Below are positions 51,820-56,212 of a stretch of 56,212 nucleotides of DNA, piece by piece. The stretch comes from Flavimaribacter sp039888615. Its GTDB lineage: Bacteria > Pseudomonadota > Alphaproteobacteria > Rhizobiales > Rhizobiaceae. The DNA is taken from NCBI GenBank assembly GCA_039888615.1, contig JBDQQS010000026.1; one strand, 5' to 3'. The stretch's first letter is position 1. Every line of letters starts with the position of its first letter. Position numbers and translations under genes: made by a program. The notes under the pieces are model-generated. The model worked only from the letters and a program-made list of their open reading frames with translations, made no database searches and had not been told where the DNA came from.

Positions 51820-53340
51820 AGACTGTTGACAAACCTCGCTAATTTTTTAGCGGGGTTTTGTTTTGCGCGCCTTTGCAAATGAGCGTTTTGGGACTTCACC
51901 TATGCCTATCCAGCCTATGCGGGCGCGGACTGCGTGGTTTTGGTGAGGGCCATTGCGATCTTCTTGATGTTCTGGGCGGTGGCTGCAAGCAAACACTGGA
52001 CTTTGACCCGCCACAAACTTCGGAGCCGCGCATATCGGTGGCCGTGAAGCTGCTTTGCATCGGCGAAGGAGCGTTCAACCGTCTCCTTGCGCCGCTTGTA
52101 GATCGCCTTGCCCCACGGCGTCAGGCGATGAGCGTCAGTCCGCTCGCGGACAGTAGCCCAGACATGTGGGTGATGGTGCGCTGGGCCTTGGCGTTGGTCG
52201 TGCATGAAGCCAGAAGCGGGCAGGTCCGGCAGACCTCCGGGTCGCTCCTGTAATGCCTGTAGCCGTTCCGGTCGGTGGTGGCGTACGGCAGCGCCTGCCC
52301 CCCGGGACAGCGATAGCCATCCAGCTCATGGTCATAGGTGAACTTTGATTTGCGCATCATGCCCGGTCGCGGCGGCGTGGGATTGCGGTAGCCGGTGACG
52401 CCGAGAATGTCGCGGTCCTCCAAACCCTTGGCGATGCCGGCGGTGGCATAGCCGGCGTCAAGCCCCACGGCGCGAGTATCCAGGCCGAAGCGGACCCGCT
52501 GGCGATCAAGGCGGCCGAGATAGACGATGCTGTCATGGACATTGGCCGGTGTGGCGTGCGTGTCGGTAATGATCCCGAGCTTGCCGTCGACGGTGCGGTG
52601 GTCGAGATAGAAGAAGCCCTTCGGCTTGCCGTCGCGCACCATGTAGCCCGCTTCCGGATCGGTGCGGGACACCTTCGTCTCTTTCTCCACCGGCTCGCGC
52701 GTGCCGGGCTTGAGCGGCTTCTTGCCGTGGGCGGCGCGATCTTCCGCGATGGCAAGATCGAGATCGTCCCAGTAATCAGACCGCGACTTGGCGACCACTG
52801 CCTTGTCGTAGCGGTTCTTGTTGGCGTTCGCCTTGAGATGGGTGGAATCGGTATACAGCACCGCGCCATCGACAAGGCCGTGACCAATCGCCTGTTCGAC
52901 GATTGTATCGAATATGTCCTGGGCCACGCCCGGATCGGCGAACCGCCGGCGTCGGTTCTGGCTGAGCGTCGAGGCGTCGAACACAACATCCGAAAGCTTC
53001 AGCCGCAAAAACCAGCGATAGGCGACGTTGACCTGGATCTCGCGGACAAGCTGGCGTTCCGAGCGGATGCCGAACAGGTAGCCGATGAACAGCACCTTGA
53101 ACATCAGCGTCGGATCGAGCGCAGGACGACCATTGTCGGCGCAGTAAAACCCGGCAACCCGGTCGTGGATGAAGGAGAAATCGATCACAGCGTCGATCTT
53201 GCGAAGCAGATGATCTTTCGGGACCAACTCGTCAAGCGTCACCATCTCGAGAGCCGTCTGTTCAGGGCCAGGTTTCTTCAACATGACCCACGGAATCACA
53301 ACCCCCCGGAAAATGCCAGGGGTTTGTCAGCAGTCTGAGG
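51816..53340 (-). mobile_element. IS1182-family element
   Basis: Inverted ends CCTCAGACTGTTGACAAACC (51816-51835) and its complement at 53321-53340 differ at one position. Between them is one transposase gene, now frameshifted. Hairpins with outward T-runs abut both ends (51797-51819 and 53339-53356). I did not find an obvious target duplication. Confidence 0.82.
51915..53299 (-). pseudogene. IS1182-family transposase, frameshifted
   Basis: The first 365 codons are intact: PEQTALEMVTLDELVPKDHL, VAYRWFLRLKLSD, the DDE residues in LYTDSTHLKAN and GLDAGYATAGIAKGL, and the Cys-rich CPGGQALPY to CRTCPLLASC part. After KAQRTITH the frame runs into unrelated sequence, while the true C-terminus (VWATVRERTDAHRLTPWGKA, RKETVERSFADAKQLHGHRY with the catalytic Glu) continues in another frame to a stop at 51915. 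One base seems to be missing near 52165. Without the C-terminal Glu the enzyme should be inactive. Confidence 0.9.
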
Positions 53341-53356
53341 GCCCCGATCGGGGCCC
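53339..53356 (+). terminator. Hairpin right of the IS1182 element
   Basis: GGGCCCCGATCGGGGCCC is fully self-complementary and followed by TTTC on the plus strand. It could act as a terminator for plus-strand transcription. Confidence 0.5.
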
Positions 53357-53380
53357 TTTCTGCGTTCGGCGTCGTGACGG

Positions 53381-54145
53381 TCACTGCTTGCGTTTCGATC
53401 GGCTTTGAGCAAGGCGATAGGACTGTCCGTTCATTTCCAGGATGTGGACATGGTGGGTGAGCCGGTCGAGGAGTGCACCGGTCAGGCGTTCGTCACCGAA
53501 GACGGACGTCCACTCGTCGAATGGCAGATTGGACGTGATGATCGTGGCGCCGCGCTCGTAGCGCTGGCCGATCAACTCGAAGAGAAGTTCGGCGCCTGTC
53601 TTCGACAGTGGGACGAAGCCGAGCTCATCGATGATCAGCAGTTCGTGCCCAGCGAGTTGCTTCTGCAAACGCAGAAGCTTCTTGTCGTCACGGGCCTCGA
53701 TCAACTCATGCACAATCGCCGCGGCCGTTGTGAAGCGGGTCTTGATGCCGCGCTGACAGGCCGCCAGTCCCAGGCCGATGGCAATGTGGGTCTTGCCAAC
53801 GCCGGAGGGTCCGAGAGCAATGATGTTCTCGTGCCTGTCGACGAACTCGCAACGGGCAAGGTCGAGTAAGAGTTTCCGGTTGAGCGCCGGGATGGCATCG
53901 AAGTCGAAGGTCTCGAGGCTCTTCTTGGCAAGGAACTTCGCCGACTTGATGCGCCGCTCCACCATGCGCGCCTCGCGGCCGATGAGTTCCAGTTCGATCA
54001 GCCTTGCCAGATAGCGAACGTGATCGACGTTTTCCGCCGCACATTGCCGGGCCAGCTTCTGGTAATCGCGCAGGACGGTCGGAAGGCGCAGCTTCTTCAG
54101 GTGATGCTGCAGAAGAAGGTCCGGTGCCTCATTGGCCGTGGTCAT
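53381..54145 (-). CDS. istB: IS21-family helper ATPase IstB
   Basis: 254 residues from the ATG at 54145, which has GGGAG upstream and overlaps the istA stop as ATGA. AAA+ features are intact: Walker A GPSGVGKTH, Walker B ELLIIDELGFVP, sensor ITSNLPFDEW and the Arg in FGDERLTGALLDRLTHHVHIL. IstB selects the target and activates the transposase IstA. It appears functional, but its partner IstA is broken. Confidence 0.94.
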   Translation of the reverse strand: MTTANEAPDLLLQHHLKKLRLPTVLRDYQKLARQCAAENVDHVRYLARLIELELIGREARMVERRIKSAKFLAKKSLETFDFDAIPALNRKLLLDLARCEFVDRHENIIALGPSGVGKTHIAIGLGLAACQRGIKTRFTTAAAIVHELIEARDDKKLLRLQKQLAGHELLIIDELGFVPLSKTGAELLFELIGQRYERGATIITSNLPFDEWTSVFGDERLTGALLDRLTHHVHILEMNGQSYRLAQSRSKRKQ

Positions 54146-55628
54146 GGCGGATCTCCCGATAGCAGGCTCATGTAGCTGGATGCCGATGTCGTGGCCACGT
54201 TGGTCACTGGCAGGTGCGGATAGGCCGACAGGTCGAGCCTGGGCGGCTTCCGCTCGACCCGGCACAACGCAAGATGATTGACCGCGTCGTAGCTGATCGT
54301 CCCCAGCCGCAATGCATCCCGCACGGCCCCGTGTACCGTTGCCGGCGGGAACGTCTCCATCAGGCGCAGAACCTGTACATATTGCCGGCGGCGCATCGGT
54401 TCTTGCCGCTCAGTCGCGCTTCCAGCAGGCGGCGCAACGTGGCGAACTCCGTCGGCAAGTCCCAGCCCTGGAGTGGAGCCGTCTGATCCAGCGCGCCCAC
54501 CTTCCGTTCGATGAGTGGCAGGTAATGCAAGGGATCGAAAACGAAGTCGCCGGCGTCATAGGAGCGTCGATGACGGGCGATCTCATCGCCTCCCGATACG
54601 ATCAGCACCTCATCCACGTATGCCTTGACCAGGACATCCCGGTGGGCATGGGCAACCGGAACCGAGTAGTCGGTGTTCCTGTAGCGTACCAGCGCCTGGC
54701 TGGTGACACGGCCAGGTCGCTTGTCGCAGGCCTCGAAGGGCGTGACCGGAAGGTCCATGAAGGCCGCCTGATCCGTTGTCAGACGTTTGCCGATCGAGCT
54801 GTCACGACCGCGCAGGACCTTGCCCTGCCGCTCGCGGCATCGCTCCTCCAGCATGGCGTTGAGTTCGGCGAAGTCACTCACCTGCGGGATCGGAACCAGG
54901 AAGGTGCGCCGGGCATAACCGACCATGCCCTCGACCTTTCCCTTGTCATTGCCCTTGCCGGGACGGCCGTAGCGGTCCTCGAAAACGTAATGGGACTGCA
55001 GGGCATCGAACAGGGCACTGCGTTTGCGCGTTCCATCGCCGAGAATCTGCGCCACTGCCAGCCTGGTGTTGTCGTAAAGGACAGACCGCGGCGCGGCGCC
55101 GAAGAAATCGAAGGCCGCCACGTGCCCGTCGCAAAACGCCTCCGCCGTCTCGGCCGGGTAGGCCTTCATGAAGATCGCATCGCTATACGGCAGATCGACA
55201 ACAAGAAAATGCACCTTCCGGCGCATACCATCCATGACGACCCAGGCTTCGCCGAAATCGGCCTGGGCATGGCCCGGCGGATGCGCCAGCGGAACAAACA
55301 CTTCCTTCATCTGTTGCCGGCGCGGGCGCACATAATCCCAGACCGTCGTGTATCCGCCGTCAAAGCCGCGCTCTTCCCGTAACCGGTCATGGATCCGCCG
55401 GACCGTGTGCCTCTGCTTCTTCGGGGCGGCCAGGTCATCCACAAGGATCTGGTCGATGAAGTCGATGTGCGGGTCGAGTTGAGGGCGTCGTGGTGTGGTC
55501 TTGCGGCGATAGCCGGGTGGCTGCGGCTGCTCCAGCATCTTCTTGACGGTGCCGCGATCAATGCCATGGCGAAGCGCAACTTCCCGCTGGCTGATCCCGT
55601 GCTGAAAAACGTCAATCCGAACACGCTT
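54142..55628 (-). pseudogene. istA: IS21-family transposase istA, split by frameshift
   Basis: Frame one gives HGISQREVALRHGIDRGTVK, PPGYRRKT, RHTVRRIHDRLREERGFDGG, HAQADFGEA, VLYDNTRLAVAQIL and GKVEGMVGYARRTFLVP (the DDE residues) up to EARLSGKNR. There the frame is lost near 54395, and the C-terminal 84 residues (MRRRQYVQVLRLMETFP to SYMSLLSGDPP) lie in a second frame that ends in the ATGA overlap with istB. At the 5' end the frame begins at 55628 after a stop, without a proper start codon. The gene is likely dead, unless translation restarts at the ATG of the second part and both halves work together. Confidence 0.85.
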
Positions 55629-55768
55629 TTACAAATCCAACCCGTACATCCTCCGCCCCCGGCCAGAACAAAGACCAGAGACTTAAACGTGGCGGGTTTT
55701 TACTCCGGTAAAACTGAAAACCCAGCCGGCCAATTCATCGGCTGGTTATTGCACCGAATTTTACAAAG
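55629..55768. other. IS21 terminal region and junction with gabD
   Basis: 140 bases with no gene, between the istA 5' end and the aldehyde dehydrogenase sequence. It should contain the terminal repeats of the IS21 element; I could not match them securely to the other end near 53357-53380. Confidence 0.4.
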
Positions 55769-56212
55769 GCCGTTGAGGGCGCAATGATCGCCAAGTGCCG
55801 CAACTCGGGCCAGACCTGCGTGTGCGCCAACCGTATATTCGTGCAGAGCGGCGTAGCCGCAGCGTTTGCCGAGAAGCTCGTTGCCGCCACCGCCAAGCTC
55901 AAGGTCGGAGACGGCATGGATGACGGTGTGCAGATCGGCCCGCTGATCGATGAGGCGGGCCTCGAGAAGGTCGAAGATCATGTCAAAGACGCAGTCGGCA
56001 AGGGCGCCAAGGTGCTTGTCGGCGGAAAGCGCTCGGACTTGGGCGGTACCTTTTTCCAGCCGACGGTGCTGACGGGTGTGGCAAAGGGCATGAAGGTTCT
56101 CTCTGAAGAGACCTTTGGACCGGTTGCGCCGATCATCTCGTTCGACACGATCGATGAAGGCATCGCGCTCGCCAACGACACCGAGTTCGGCCTCGCCGCC
56201 TACTTCTATGCG
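55769..56212 (+). pseudogene. Succinate-semialdehyde dehydrogenase (gabD-like), 5'-truncated and running off the window
   Basis: 148 codons in one open frame: AVEGAMIAKCRNSGQTCVCA with the catalytic Cys, KLKVGDGMDDGVQIGPLIDE, FFQPTVLTGVAKGM, VLSEETFGPVAPIISF and ANDTEFGLAAYFYA at the window edge. This corresponds to about the middle third of GabD; NGQTCVCAN is the GabD form of the motif. The N-terminal part with the cofactor site is missing at the IS21 junction, so the gene has been interrupted or deleted by the mobile element. The displaced half is not in this window. Confidence 0.85.

Noticed and set aside
53339..53356. GGGCCCCGATCGGGGCCC as a regulator binding site
   Set aside because: Its position at an IS end, its GC-only stem and the following T residues fit a terminator hairpin better.
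1..56212. CRISPR arrays, rRNA genes or a plasmid origin
   Set aside because: No regularly spaced repeats, rRNA sequence or rep genes were noticed on either strand.

Overview
The window looks like an alphaproteobacterial chromosome, most likely Hyphomicrobiales (Rhizobiaceae/Phyllobacteriaceae type). The basis is the gene order rplU-rpmA-GNAT-obgE-proB-proA-nadD-rsfS-rlmH-envC-ctpA-deacetylase-rppH, which is typical of that order, together with the long C-terminally extended L21 and a CTTGAC-type promoter. No species call is possible from sequence reading alone.

Bases 120-12,700 are this conserved housekeeping block, all on the minus strand and tightly packed. It ends at a tRNA-Ser(CGA) gene (13005-13094). 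Directly behind the tRNA lie an AlpA-like DNA-binding protein and an unusual tyrosine recombinase (HTH, zinc ribbon, catalytic domain). From there to the end of the window the sequence is accessory and reads as a genomic island or a stack of insertions.

Bases 15,500-22,200 are a nest of insertion sequences: an IS3-family element whose transposase has lost a catalytic Asp; an IS110/IS1111-like element inserted between the ribosome binding site and start codon of an IS481-type transposase; an IS21 istA remnant; and a complete IS66 element with 8-bp target duplications.

Bases 22,576-46,954 hold a catabolic and uptake region made of four transcription units: (i) a YtcJ-type amidohydrolase with an overlapping CobW-type metallochaperone gene; (ii) divergently, a dipeptide/oligopeptide-type ABC transporter; (iii) a nine-gene operon with a ThDP enzyme, aldehyde dehydrogenase, short-chain dehydrogenase, DctPQM TRAP transporter, FAD monooxygenase, cupin and amidase; (iv) a DUF2848 protein plus a GntR/FCD regulator, divergent from a TAXI-type TRAP transporter. 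The same perfect palindrome TGAAATTTCA lies in front of these units at three places (25151, 32574, 43974). This suggests one regulon controlled by the local GntR protein, with three different importers and several hydrolases and oxidoreductases serving one unidentified substrate class, perhaps an N-acyl, amide or aromatic compound. A truncated second IS66 copy splits the region at 30,784-32,342.

Bases 47,109-56,212 are mostly debris: a broken IS3 element, a DUF7662/GIY-YIG fragment, an AbiEi-like/HipA fusion kinase whose start codon sits inside a palindromic operator, a frameshifted low-molecular-weight phosphatase, a frameshifted IS1182 element between two outward-facing hairpins, an IS21 element with a split istA, and the 3' part of a succinate-semialdehyde dehydrogenase gene running off the window. 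No CRISPR array, rRNA or replication origin was seen.
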